Of a stretch of DNA of 64,000 bases, positions 8,957-19,579 are shown in pieces (position 1 is the first letter of the stretch; the number at the start of each line of letters is the position of its first letter). The DNA comes from Zoroaster sp. YZ-2022 (taxonomy: Eukaryota; Echinodermata; Asteroidea; Forcipulatida; Zoroasteridae): NCBI GenBank assembly GCA_029582265.1, contig CM055830.1:34590718-34654717 (forward strand), read 5' to 3'. Both the position numbers and the translations under genes were made by a program. The notes beneath the pieces were generated by a model that was not told the origin of the DNA, searched no databases, and saw only the letters and a program-made list of their open reading frames with translations.

Positions 8957-11283
8957 GCTGGAGAATATGTCAATATCATTGGCACATGCAGGTAAAGGCC
9001 AAAGTTTTTTCGATGTTTGTGTTTTATCCTTGATGTATTTTTATATAAATGTGAGGGCCCCAAATGATCAGCTATGCTGGATGGGTTACCCTCGTTAAAG
9101 ATAGTTTAAATAAAATAAATAAATAAGGATGAAGTTATTGTATGTTTTGAGTTAGAATCTGGCTTAATATGATTGAAAATGGATCTGTGGCAGCACCATA
9201 ATGAGATCTGTTCAGTTACTTCAATCAGGGTGACTGCATCTCCCTCGTAAATTGGTAATTATAACTCAGTTAATTATCATAATTCTAATGTAAAATTAAT
9301 TAGGCTAAAGCCCCTGCACAACGTTAGTAATTAAGACAAACCAAACGATCAAAGTGTAACCAAAAACTTATGTAATATGATGTAGAAGTTGATGGTATCA
9401 AACATCCCTCAAGTGCTATCATAACTGAATTAAATCTGAACGCAAATGAAAAATTCTAATACTAATTCTACATCCGGTGTAGGGATAGTAACTTCACTCT
9501 AAGACTTTACTCAGTGAATGTGTTGTGGACTAATTGAACTGAGTATGTCTTGGGTTGGTTTCTAACCAACAACACTTGATCTTCATTAAAGGGAAGGTAT
9601 ACGGTATGGGTAATATTGGCAGGGCCGCAGGACCTTCTACGGCTATTTTTTTTTAATTTCTCGTTGAATCAAACATTAAACAACCAACCTGTGAAAGTTT
9701 CGGCTTTGTAATGTTGTGTCTTGGCGAGAAACATGCACACACAAAATCGAATTCATTTATTCTAACGCAGAATTTAGGAAATAGAACTCATTCTTAAATA
9801 CGAAATGGACATTATCTTATCTTTTAAGGATACTATCATCAACTTTACACCAAGTAAGTTTCACATACAAATTCGACAATGTTGATTTTTTTAATTACCC
9901 ATTATAAAATGTTACAGTTAATTAAATGGTTTATTCACTTTCCTTTTTATATGAAGATTTCGCCGCTTCAGTATCGATTAATCGACATTAATTTCGCTTA
10001 ATTTGAGCCCGATGTGGCACTGCGTCGCCTTAAGCCAAGTAAGTCAAAGTCAATTTCGCTTTCCTATTTTCTCCCACGTGTTATTTTTATAGAAACGAAT
10101 TCTACAATTCCGCAGTATTACGGAACGCAAAGAATCGGAACTATGGTGGCTGTTATCCTTGGACTTGTCATTGTGCCAGTCGGTGTCATTGGAATCCTTA
10201 TATTGCTGGCATGTCATTTGTAAGTCTGTGGTTATTTGAGTTTCATGTAAAGAAATATTTTCTTAGTAAGACTTGACACTTTGAAATGTGAGAGTTAAAT
10301 GAAAATTACAACATTTATTATAAAATTATTATCAAAAACTAACCTGATGTGATGTTTGTAAGTGTACCAGTCATCCTTATCAATTATTCTGTCTAAAGCG
10401 CTTTTATTTACGAGAAAACACAACAAAAAGTTATCAGTCGGTAACTGAGTGCTCCAAGTGTTTCCCGTACACTTGTGCATAATTGTTCACACTTAACTCA
10501 TGACTAAAGACTTATTAAGCTGATGCTGTCACAGGTTGGTTGTCTAAAATACATTTTGATTCAATCAAAGAAAGTAAGAAATGGCAGTTAGGTATATTTT
10601 GGTAAAGTTATCAAACCTGCATCTAAAAGCATCATTGCTTTCTATGAATGAAGATATACAATGAACAGTCAACCTAAGAAAGTTTCAGCTAAATCAGTCC
10701 ACATATTTGGGGAAAAAATTAATTTTCAAATTTGAAGTTAGTTACATTATAGAGGGCGGTATTCATTCACATAGTGGACAGGACTCTGTACTTAAATTCG
10801 AACTAAAAGTTATGGACAATAATTTCACTTTTCTTAATGTAAACTACATCTTCTCAGACAAAACTGTTTTCAGGAATGATTGATATAATTTATAACCATC
10901 AGCTTTACACCAAGTAATCTTTTTATTCGACAATTTGTTGATTTTGGAGTTACCGAACTTTAAGAAAAAATATCGCCATCCGGAAAAATCGTAGTCTGCT
11001 GCTCCCAAGCGCCTTAAAAGTCTCCCAAACATTTGATAATAATTGATAAACTTATTCTCACATACCCAGCCTTACTTGCATCAAGAAGTCCCGCAATATA
11101 AAGACGGCATCTGATGATGACATATCACCCTTCGACGATGAAGATGACGTCAAGAATTGGAGTGACATGAGCGAGACGGATGACGAGACTGAAAAGAAAG
11201 AAGTTTCTACTTTCTATATGTTTATTGAAACCAAACCGGAACTCAACGTCAACGGCTTGAACTCAAAGGCATCAAATATCTGA
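8901..11283 (+). CDS. Gene A: small type I single-pass membrane protein (about 143 aa)
   Basis: Unrecognised family. Three exons: 8901-8991 (signal peptide MASFRSSFVFPFVVLLLSRL.. ending HA, donor GTAAAG), 10093-10219 (acceptor ttttatag, donor GTAAGT) and 11070-11283 (acceptor catacccag, stop TGA). Phases 1 and 2 give one open frame. The predicted mature ectodomain is only about 15 residues (ETNSTIPQYYGTQR, one NxS/T site NST). The helix follows (VAVILGLVIVPVGVIGILIL), then a short basic stop (CIKKSRNIK). The acidic tail (DDDISPFDDEDD; SETDDETEKKE) contains YMFI and ends KASNI. Introns contain a LINE tail and R1 repeats but no extra ectodomain exon that I can see. A candidate poly(A) signal is aataaa near 12320, after inserted SINEs. 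It closely parallels gene B. Start chosen because it gives a signal peptide and the 91-nt family exon length. Confidence 0.68.
9001..9127 (+). mobile_element. LINE 3' end (5'-truncated, within gene A intron 1)
   Basis: The run gtgagggccccaaatgatca, then gctggatgggttaccctcg-ttaaagatag, ends in an (aaat)n tail at 9105-9127. This is the look of a CR1/L2-type LINE 3' untranslated end. No reverse transcriptase sequence remains. Confidence 0.5.
9588..9910 (+). repeat. R1 repeat copy
   Basis: Begins aaagggaaggtatacggtat..gtaatattggcag and ends with the family 3' segment ccaagtaagtttcacatacaa / ttcgacaatgttgat. Lies just upstream of the gene A transmembrane exon. Confidence 0.7.
10560..10965 (+). 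repeat. R1 repeat copy, diverged
   Basis: Shares gaaagtttcagctaaatca, a gttatagaggg-type middle and the end accatcagctttacaccaag..attcgacaatttgttgatttt. Lies in gene A intron 2. Confidence 0.5.
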
Positions 11284-11459
11284 AACTGGCGCCAGTACAC
11301 TTTTAGCAGTTACTTGACATTTCAGACCATTCCTAACTTTATTAATTTTGTTTGTAAATAATATTCTTTGCTGATTTTCAGTATTTCTTAAAGCCAGTAC
11401 ACATTTTGGTAATGTAACTTGCATCCATGTACTAATCTTCGTGTCGTATATTTGTAATT

Positions 11460-11813
11460 AATAATAATAATGTATAGATTTATATAGCGCACGTATCCAC
11501 CAACTAAGTGGCGCTCAAGGCGCATTATATTATTATCCCTGCTCATAAGGCTCATAAGGCTCATAAATCATTCCTGAAACCATCTCAGCTCCCTGGGGAG
11601 TATACAGCTCAATTGCTGCCATTTCTAGCGCATAGAGAGCAAACCATCTCTGCCTTCACAGGTACCCATTTAACCCCTGGGTGGAGAGAAGCAATTATGG
11701 TTAAGTGTCTTGCTCAAGGACACAGGTGTCACGGCCGGGGCTCGAACCCACACTCTGCTGCTGGCAACACCAGAACTTGAGTTCAGTGCGCTAGACCACT
11801 CGGCCACGACAAT
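11460..11813 (-). mobile_element. tRNA-derived SINE, full length, (ATT)n tail
   Basis: Read on the minus strand: tRNA-like head (gtcgtggccgag..ctag), B box gggttcgagcc, cttgtgtcc-type centre (tcctgagcaagacactt, here cttgagcaagacacttaacc), aattgagctgtatactcccc, and a tail aagtggtgcgctatataaat ending in att repeats. It may lie in the 3' UTR of gene A. Confidence 0.8.
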
Positions 11814-12000
11814 CCACTTTTCGTGCATTATACAACACACGGGACCTACGGCTTTACGTCCCATCCGAAGGACGAAGCAATTATGGTTAAGTACCTTGCT
11901 CAAGGATACAAGTGTCACGACCGGGGCTCGAACCCACACCCTGCTGCTGGCAACACCAGAACTTGAGTTCGGTGCGCTAGACCGCTCGGCCACGACTCGT
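11814..12000 (-). mobile_element. Second, internally deleted SINE next to the first
   Basis: Repeats the tRNA-like head and central domain of the neighbouring SINE (cggccacgac at the right end, gcaagg-tacttaacc in the centre), but its tail is replaced by unrelated sequence at about 11814-11865. Confidence 0.6.
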
Positions 12001-12840
12001 TTCAATGTATTCAACTCACCAGGTTGCTTCACTTTGAATTGAAGAGACTGAGTTGGGTATGTGAATTGGTTTACATGACTGAATCGAGTTTTTGTTGGTT
12101 GTTGATGTACATGTATATATAAATGCGGTCATGTGGAGATGACATGCATGTATTCACGGATCATTTATTCGTCGTAACATAATACTATTTATATAAGTGT
12201 AAGGACACAATACTGACTAACTTTCATGGTGCACAAAATGATCTTGATTTTCTTAAATAATTTGACTATTTTGAACTGTTTATTATTTTAGATAATATTT
12301 GTATATATGTTTAAGAGACAAATAAAGATAAAATAAAGTGTGAATACGTGTTGTGTCACTTTTAATTCACGTTTACAAACCGATTTTATTGCCAAAATGG
12401 CGTCTAAAAACGGGACATTAATTGAACAAAAGTTCATCAAATCAAACACTTTACGTATCCCTTACTTATTTTCCTCACGATGTGCATATAACTTGAGTAA
12501 CTTAATGAAGAAATAAACTAGCTCCTAAACAAATAAAATAAAAGATTTCACTAACCTCAAAAATGATCGCTAAATCTGTGTTCACGTTAGTTACACATCG
12601 TGTCCACCAAATCATACGATGTTAAAACGGCCAGATATTTGTTTGTACAAAACTCATCCTTACCAAACTAAGCCATTTTTTTATTGGGAATAAGCTACAT
12701 AATCATGATGTAAACATTGTTTTGCTTTGACTTTTATTGTTGGGTACTAGACTGAAAAGTGGACACCATGTAACTTACGTTAACTTTCACACGCCAATCG
12801 AGAAAATACAACAGGGAAGAAAATCTACTTGGCACATTAC

Positions 12841-12943
12841 TTGGCAGAAAAGGGAAAAAACCCATACCCCCTGGCCCCCCCCCCCCCACTGAAAAGCAAT
12901 GCCCCCCCCCCCCACTGAAAAAGTCCTGGCTACGCCACTGCAT
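12841..12943 (-). mobile_element. Truncated hAT-type MITE, G-rich family
   Basis: The minus strand starts cagtggcgtagccaggactt, then ttcagtgggg..gcattgcttttcagtggg..ccagggggtatgggtttttt, the same order as the complete copy at 21982-22190. The second terminal repeat is missing. Confidence 0.6.
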
Positions 12944-13184
12944 ACACCATTTGGATAATATTATTGTCTAAATACGCTATTGTGAAATGCTGTATAGATT
13001 TGTTCGGGTGACAAAGAGCTGGCCGTGCATGGGGCCAATATTCAGCATTTTCATTCAGTTACCGGTACTTCAGACCATTGTGCAACACCATTATTTATGG
13101 GACCGGGAGCAGAGGGGATGAAACAACTGTCCCTGACCTCTGCCGAGTTCAATCGTAGACGCAACAACAATTCAAATACGCAGG

Positions 13185-13300
13185 TAAAACTTGTAGCTTT
13201 GCATGGTGAGGATGATAAGTAAGACTAATTGCGGTGACACCATGTGGAATCTCAATTGAGTAGTAATTAGTTCTGAAAAGAACGCGATTGATTTGATTTT
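13185..13300 (+). repeat. Segment shared with 16131-16245 (Penelope-end-like)
   Basis: Contains gtagctttgcatggtgagga, then taattgcggtgacaccatgt, gagtagtaattagttctgaa and aagaac. Nearly the same text recurs at 16131-16245, and the ccatgtg / gttctgaaaagaac parts recur at 7.7 kb. Confidence 0.5.
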
Positions 13301-13793
13301 TCCCTTTACTGATGTATCTATGAAGTACTGTATATCAAGAGCTTTCCTGGGTATCTTTGGGAAGGTAAAGAAACAAGCGACCTGCTTAATAAATCTATGA
13401 CCACCGAGCTTGCCCGACGATGAAATAGGCCAATAACCCGACTACCAAGATGAGATGAAATGTGGCCCAACAATAATACAAAATACGCACAACCAGCTAG
13501 CCGGCTAATTTGAACCAGGACGCATCAATTCAAATGTGTATAATAGCTAGCTGAGCTGAATCGTGGATCAGCGAGGCGTTGAGCGTCATTCATAGAACAC
13601 TGATCTTGATGTTTTCGATTTTGTAAAATAACAATAGCGCCCTCAGGGATTGTCATTATTAACGCTAAAGAACTGCCAAACAAGTTGATGCTCAAACAAG
13701 TGGCTAAACCACCAGTCAACCATACGTGTATTTGTTCCACTTTTATTGGAGAAAGTTGGTGGGTCAACAACGAGGTGAAGACCCATTGGAACG

Positions 13794-16700
13794 ATGGACA
13801 ATTCTTGGTCTAGCCATTACTTGCTGGTGTTTGTTGCATTAATTGGTGGAGTAATGAACCTGTATGAATCATGGGCACTTGCAGGTAAGGAAAGGTGTTT
13901 ATTGTTCAACGAATTTCACACCCGATTTCACTCATCCGTCCCCCCGTTAGTACAATGCCATTATGTATATACGCCATTGTTAGGGAAAGAATGTGTAACC
14001 CAACCGCTACCTGTGCACAGTGTTAAGCATATGACAAAATGGCCAACATCTCACTGGATGTGCATACTTTCATTGCTCAAATCTCCCAAAATCTTTTCCA
14101 ATCCTCACTTGACTACACTTTCCTCTCCTTAAGCGTGTCCTCTATCATCTTTTAAAAGAAAATCTGTGTAGTGTGATATTTGTCAAAAGTGGCGGTTGTA
14201 TGCTACATTCTTTCTCATGTCAGATTTGTGGTTGTGGAAAAAATAAAACATGGTGGGGGAAATGGGCACCGTTTGACAAATAATTAATTAATCATTTTTT
14301 TGTCTTAGTTCACCCCAAAAATGTATTTACATGTATGTACCTAGTCAGTTTCCCTTCTTGTCAAATTTGAGGGTACATTTGGTGACAAAATCTGTGCTAG
14401 ATAATTGACAGACGACACCTTATACAAGTCAGAAGATTGAAGAAAAGGCACATAGGTGGATGATGTGATAACATTTTACATTTTTAACACAAACTTATTA
14501 GCAGTTAGTTATATTTTCATTATGGTTAAAAGGGTAATGAGTGTATTAATTAATTATCAATGAAATGCCAAATAAAATGTTCTGATGACAACAAATCACG
14601 TTGCGTGCAAATAATAATTCTAAAGAGAATGTACAACATTAGTTATGATTAGTCTGGGAAAGCTGGATATGCATTAAACAAACAACATGTAAAGGTTCCA
14701 GTATATTAGTACGTAGTGTGGCCTCGAGAATAGTGAAAATGCATTCAGATTTGTCGTATTCTTTCTATGTGGGAATTTATGAAAGCTTTCCCATAAACTT
14801 CACTTTTCATTAAAACAAAATGCAGCAAAGATGAATACCATCATCAGCTTTACACCAAGTAAGTTTACCATTAACATTTAACCATTTGGTTATTTTTGAT
14901 TTACCAGTTGTATACCTCATCTTTAAATTTGGGGAAACTTAAATTGTCATGGGTTAAGATCGACAGTCCAGAATTAGATAGCCAAAAGAATCTAACATTT
15001 AGTTCTTTTTCCCTAGCCGACGATTCCTTGGTATCGACACTACCTCCGAGAATAAAGCAATACCGAGGTCTCGAAAGAGTCGGTACGACGGTGGCTCTCA
15101 TTCTAGGATTTCTCATCGTTCCAGCTGGAGTTATCGGTATTCTAGTTTTGCTGATACACAAATGGTGAGTTTTGAGTTTTGACACTGTATTATATAATAT
15201 GAGAGATTTCTAACTAGATCAAACTCCAAGGTGACATCGCCCCAGTTGGCACACAGATGGCACACAGATGGCTTGTAAAGTCCGTAATCTGGGATGCATG
15301 TGAAGGAATATTCCCCCATTACCACATTTGCTCCTCTGCAAGGCATTGTCCCAAATGGGAAAAAATCAATATTGATAACTTTTGGCATTCTGAGTAGGGG
15401 TCATCCAAATAATGTCCCCTATAGCCCAACAGTCGTTAATAACATTCTACTGATATTATATGTTTCCTTCCTAAACATGGCAGACATGGTATTCGGCAGA
15501 GTTGGAATACTCGCACTCGTATAAATTTGTTCGACTACAACTGAGTTGGAGTCCTCGTACTTGTACTCGAGTACATTTTTCTAAACCGTAATCGACTACA
15601 CGTCTGGTATTCGGAATGAGGAAATTATTTTAATTAAACAGTCTGTTCCATCAATGACGGGATTTTCCGCTCGACCGCGGACACACATGCAATGTGCCTT
15701 ATGCGAGTTTCATTTGAATGTATGGTACCCTGCCTCAAGTCAGTGTAAATATATAGCCTATTTAAGTTGGAATTTCCCAGACTAAACACATTGTTGCTAT
15801 ATCACAAGGTGTTACATGTACATAGTTCCCTGTTTTTTTTTTATTAGTCTGGTACCTGGCATATACATTCATTGTAAACCGAGTACATGAACTGGACTTG
15901 TCTTATGTTACTATGGAAGAGCTTGTTCCAAATCACATGGTATAGCGGCAAGTCTGGTAAAACTCAAACTTGACTTGAGTTCGAGTACCAGACATTATTC
16001 AAATGTAACTTAGAAAAAGGCTTAGAGCAGGTACCAGTGACCGTGAAAATTCCATTATAGCACGCCTCATAAAACATACAGTGTGCCCGCATTGTGATTG
16101 CCTGACTAAGTGGTCATAATTTGTTCTCTTATGGGTAGAACTTGTAGATTTGCATGGTGAGGAGGATAAGTAAGAGTAATTGCGGTGACACCATGTGAAA
16201 TGCTCAATTGAGTAGAAATTAGTTCTCTTATGTTCCGCGTTTGGTCGAGTAACTTTCAAAAGTTAATCCCTCACGATGCAAACAAAGAACAGCAATTTTC
16301 AAGGTGTCTCCTTTGGCTTCGGGACCGGGAGTTCATGTTTCATTTAATTTCATTTATTACTTAGCCGGTACAACAAAAACTCAACAAATTTATAAATTTA
16401 GGTACAAGAAGTAATTTCGAATATACATAAATATAAAATATACTATTAGGAACACCAAGTAGATTTCTATGTAAAACTATGGTCAATATTTTTGAGTTGA
16501 TGAAATTCTTGCGTCGGGAGATAAACAATTGATTTAATTTTGCCCTACACCGACGTGTGTATAGCCCTGTATACTCGGTGCTTTCCGAGTGTCTGTGAAA
16601 AAACTACACAGGCGACTCGGGCGGGATTCGAACCCACGACCTCCTGCTTACTAGTGCAGACGTCTTAACCTCTCGACCACCGAGCTTGCCCGATGACAAT

Positions 16701-17378
16701 TGGCCGGCTAGAATCCCATATAGCAGCGGGTTCCGCGATATATATAGGTTGGTGACATTCTTGCGTCGGGAGATAAACACACGTCGGTGTAGGGCAAAAT
16801 TAAATCAATTGTTTATCTCCCGACGCAAGAATTTCACCAATCTATATATATCGCGGAACCCGCTGCTATATGGGATTCTAGCCGGCCAATTGTCATCGGG
16901 CAAGCTCGGTGGTCGAGAGGTTAAGACGTCTGCACTAGTAAGCAGGAGGTCATGGGTTCGAATCCCGCCCGAGTCGCCTGTGTAGTTTTTTCACAGACAC
17001 TCGGAAAGCACTGAGTATACAGTGCTATACACACGTCGGTGGAGGGCAACATTAAATCAATATTTTTGAGATAACCGAAAGATAAGTGCCGTAATTCATT
17101 TGGGTTGGACGGGCCAGTTACATGATCAAGCGACCTTCTTGAAAGGTTTAGCAGTTATGCAAAGGAATATGCATTTAATAATGTGGTTGTTTTGTCCAAC
17201 TTTTAGCGTCACCTCCTACAGAAAAAGCCGAGGATCACCGGCCAAGGAAGACAAGCCAACCCTTCACGAGTCTGCTAAAGCAGTACCAACTCTGTTCATG
17301 AATATCAACAGTGGAGATGGATCGGACACAGATGTCAAGTCAACAAATGTTCTGGGCTCTGAAGATTCTCCCGTGTGA
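13794..17378 (+). CDS. Gene B: small type I single-pass membrane protein (about 136 aa), paralogue of gene A
   Basis: Unrecognised family. Exons 13794-13884 (signal peptide MDNSWSSHYLLVFVALIGGV.., ending LA; donor GTAAGG), 15017-15164 (acceptor tccctag, donor GTGAGT) and 17207-17378 (acceptor cttttag, stop TGA). Phases 1 and 2 are continuous. The ectodomain is about 20 residues (DDSLVSTLPPRIKQYRGLER), followed by a helix (TVALILGFLIVPAGVIGILV) matching gene A in most positions (ILG, IVP, GVIGI). The tail is short and starts CVTSYRKSRGSPAKEDK. It continues Ser/Asp-rich and ends EDSPV. The first exon has exactly the same length as in gene A and exon D. Intron 2 (2.0 kb) holds the SINE palindrome. 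A candidate poly(A) signal aataaa is at about 17608. With A this is a clear tandem duplication; function unknown. Confidence 0.7.
14622..14920 (+). repeat. R1 repeat copy in gene B intron 1
   Basis: Carries gtacaacattagttatgatt at the start and catcatcagctttacaccaa / gtaagttt with aaccatttggttatttttga at the end. It has the same position relative to the transmembrane exon as the R1 copy in gene A, so it may have been present before the duplication. Confidence 0.7.
16131..16245 (+). repeat. Second copy of the 13185-13300 segment
   Basis: Shares gaacttgtagatttgcatgg, aattgcggtgacaccatgtg and gtagaaattagttct with the 13.2-kb copy. It lies in gene B intron 2. Confidence 0.5.
16526..17060. mobile_element. 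Head-to-head pair of tRNA-like SINEs forming a ~530-bp palindrome
   Basis: Two copies of one element lie in inverted orientation. A minus-strand tRNA-like head is at about 16612-16690 and a plus-strand head at 16900-16978 (ggtggtcgagaggttaagac, B box gggttcgaatccc). Inner arms (about 16747-16780 and 16809-16840: gcgtcgggagataaac / gtttatctcccgacgc) flank a loop of about 28 nt. The tRNA-like part pairs CTCGG with CCGAG at its ends but has an 8-nt anticodon loop, so it is not a functional tRNA. Lies in gene B intron 2. Confidence 0.75.
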
Positions 17379-18480
17379 ATAGCGCCACCAACGCCGACTA
17401 AACATATTTTTAATTGTCCTTGACAATAGAGGGCGGTAGAGGGTGAATCTTAACCACGGCATGAAACTGGTTACAATTTATTGGATTTCCATGGGACTAG
17501 CCACGTAACCCGTATTCAGTCTGATGTGGTGCTGAAGGCATATCACGAATAAAAACACTATTTTGCACGTTTCTTGTACTTGAATAAATATATATGTCAA
17601 AATTTCAAATAAAGTGTCTTTTTGTAGGTGCCCCAAACTCCTTTTGAAATTATTGTTCCGCCAGTTTATCAATACCGTTACTGATTTTTTATTCATTTAA
17701 CTAAAACAACCATTGTGTTCTTATTTTTTGAAAGTAATCTTTTTATTATGTACTGAAAGTAAAATATCATGCGCTCGTGCTAGATGTAGGCCTAAGAAAA
17801 CATATTTTTAACTTTTAAAGTGTAAAAAGTACACCATAATTATAATGATTCTTTCAAAAGAAACCCAGGATACACAACCTTGATATGATATGATATGGTG
17901 TGCAACTGTCAGTGACGTCATAGTCTCTTAATGTAAAAGAAAGATGTAAAAAAGACTTGTCCACCATATAGCTCTTTAAAAGAGATTAAGAGAGTACATT
18001 AAGAGAGTACAGAATGCAAAAAGGAGGTCTACAATGTGGTTAGGTATAACATATGTCATTTTGAAATAATGTATTTTTGAAATAATGTATTTTTAAAAGT
18101 CTTTAGAATTGTAATATTAAAGTATTACTTTTATCAAATCTATTTGTTTGTTTGATGTCTCAATGTCCACTTAATGGGAACTTAATAAACGGTTTATCTA
18201 GATGGCGCCCTATGTAAGCAGCTGCCGTATCCAGACCATTTAGTATACCCCTGTTTAGCTACAAATGAGGAATTAATAATATGACATTTAACTGTGACAA
18301 CAACAAATGTTTTTGAAAACCATTATTGGAAAAACATTTTTATGTGGCATTAGGGGCTCCAGTGTAAGCGCATGACCTATTCAGTCAGTATAATAGAGGT
18401 CAGTGGTGTGTTACCTTGGTGTTTCTTTTGTATGGTGGAGTGGCAAAATGGCCCCATTGGTGGATTCATTAAATTATTGA
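17379..18480. other. Noncoding: gene B 3' flank
   Basis: The probable gene B 3' UTR runs to about 17630 (aataaa near 17608). Beyond it is AT-rich sequence with a short tgata(tgata)n run near 17883 and no exon I can support. Confidence 0.4.
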
Positions 18481-18512
18481 GTACCAGTGAGCGACCCTCT
18501 ATCCAGTCAGTC

Positions 18513-18546
18513 TATAAAAGTAACCAGTGATAAGCTATTGACGTCA
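18513..18546 (+). promoter_or_regulatory. TATA box with a consensus CRE palindrome
   Basis: TATAAAAG at 18513-18520 is followed by TGACGTCA at 18539-18546. The arrangement (CRE just downstream of TATA) is not the usual one. The only start codon nearby opens a 16-codon frame at about 18580. May be fortuitous. Confidence 0.22.
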
Positions 18547-19035
18547 TTAATTAAGTGCAGAGAAATATTTCGCTGAACAATGTACGTCGAGCGTAAACGG
18601 ACCACAAGATGCCATCCCGAAGCACCCTGAACTCTAAAGCACCCTGAGGAGTCTGGGTACATTTACACCGTTAGAGGGCTATTGATGTACACGGATTGGA
18701 TATGCACAGTTGCAAGCTAGTTTGGTTTTCATTTCACTCATCCAAGCCGTCATCAGTATGTACATGTACTTAACTACACACTTGGCACACGATAAGTGTT
18801 GTTTCACCTGCTGGATCAGATTCCACAGGGGCAGACGCAATGGTATATTTAAGGCGTGTAATATAGGCGTGTACCCGACTCATGTATCTCATTGAACATT
18901 GAAGCGTACAAAGTTCATTTAAGATGACCATTTACATCGGAACGGACGTGTAAAATGATCCTCTTCGATGTTTTTCGTGTGCCAACGTAACGTAGCGCGG
19001 CGGGTCCTAAGTCATTAACACGCCCACGAGTCATC

Positions 19036-19149
19036 ATGTCATCTTCGCTAGAGAGTGGCATCATCGTTGCGGCTGGCCGCCGGCCTCCCCTAGAGTATTC
19101 ATACCCTGCAAGTAAATCATGTGGGAAATCTACACCATCTTATTACTGA
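19036..19149 (+). CDS. Candidate short ORF or first exon
   Basis: ATG at 19036 in a locally GC-rich patch opens about 37 codons (starts MSSSLESGIIVAAGRRPPLE). A possible donor GTAAAT follows codon 25. No downstream exon was identified and the protein is not recognised. Reported because of the composition and coding-like codon use. Confidence 0.2.
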   Translation: MSSSLESGIIVAAGRRPPLEYSYPASKSCGKSTPSYY

Positions 19150-19369
19150 CAAGTTAAAAAGGGGTCTTGTTTATGGATTATAAAAAATATAAAGATTGTG
19201 GTATAGTTAGTTAATACATCTTTCCCTTCCATACCAACATTCACTTATTTATAATATTGGTTTTATGTAGAGCAAAACCTATCACGGTGTGATATTGTAA
19301 GCGATCTACATTATAATACCCCAGTCATTTGGCTAATATTAATATCAATCCTACAACTTATTCAACTAA

Positions 19370-19575
19370 GTGCAGCGACTTTAATCAAACACAACAACCA
19401 TCTCTACCCTCACGTACTAATTTTCGTGAAACGATTCCTGGATGGAGAGAAGCAAATACGGTAAAGTGGTTAGCCGAAGCGCCACGGTCATGGGCAGGAT
19501 TCGAACCCACATTCTAACGACTCGGCCATCAGAACACAAGTCCTATGTAATAAACCGCTCGGCCATGAAGATTTG
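19370..19575 (-). mobile_element. SINE fragment (head and centre)
   Basis: The minus strand shows the tRNA-like head ending tgggttcgaatcctgcc and the short centre gcttctctccatccagg. The 3' tail and part of the head are lost. Confidence 0.5.
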
Positions 19576-19579
19576 AAAC

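Noticed and set aside
11508..12042. Several ORFs of 90-120 codons at 11.5-12.0 kb, and similar ones at 44.7 and 48.7 kb
   Set aside because: They are SINE sequence; the same peptide-like text recurs wherever that SINE occurs.
12860..12920. Possible CRISPR or regulatory poly-C tract
   Set aside because: The tract belongs to the G-rich hAT MITE, and nothing in the window resembles a CRISPR array.
16900..16978. Functional tRNA gene with B box gggttcgaatccc
   Set aside because: The anticodon loop would have 8 nt, the sequence is part of a repeated element, and an inverted copy lies 210 bp away.
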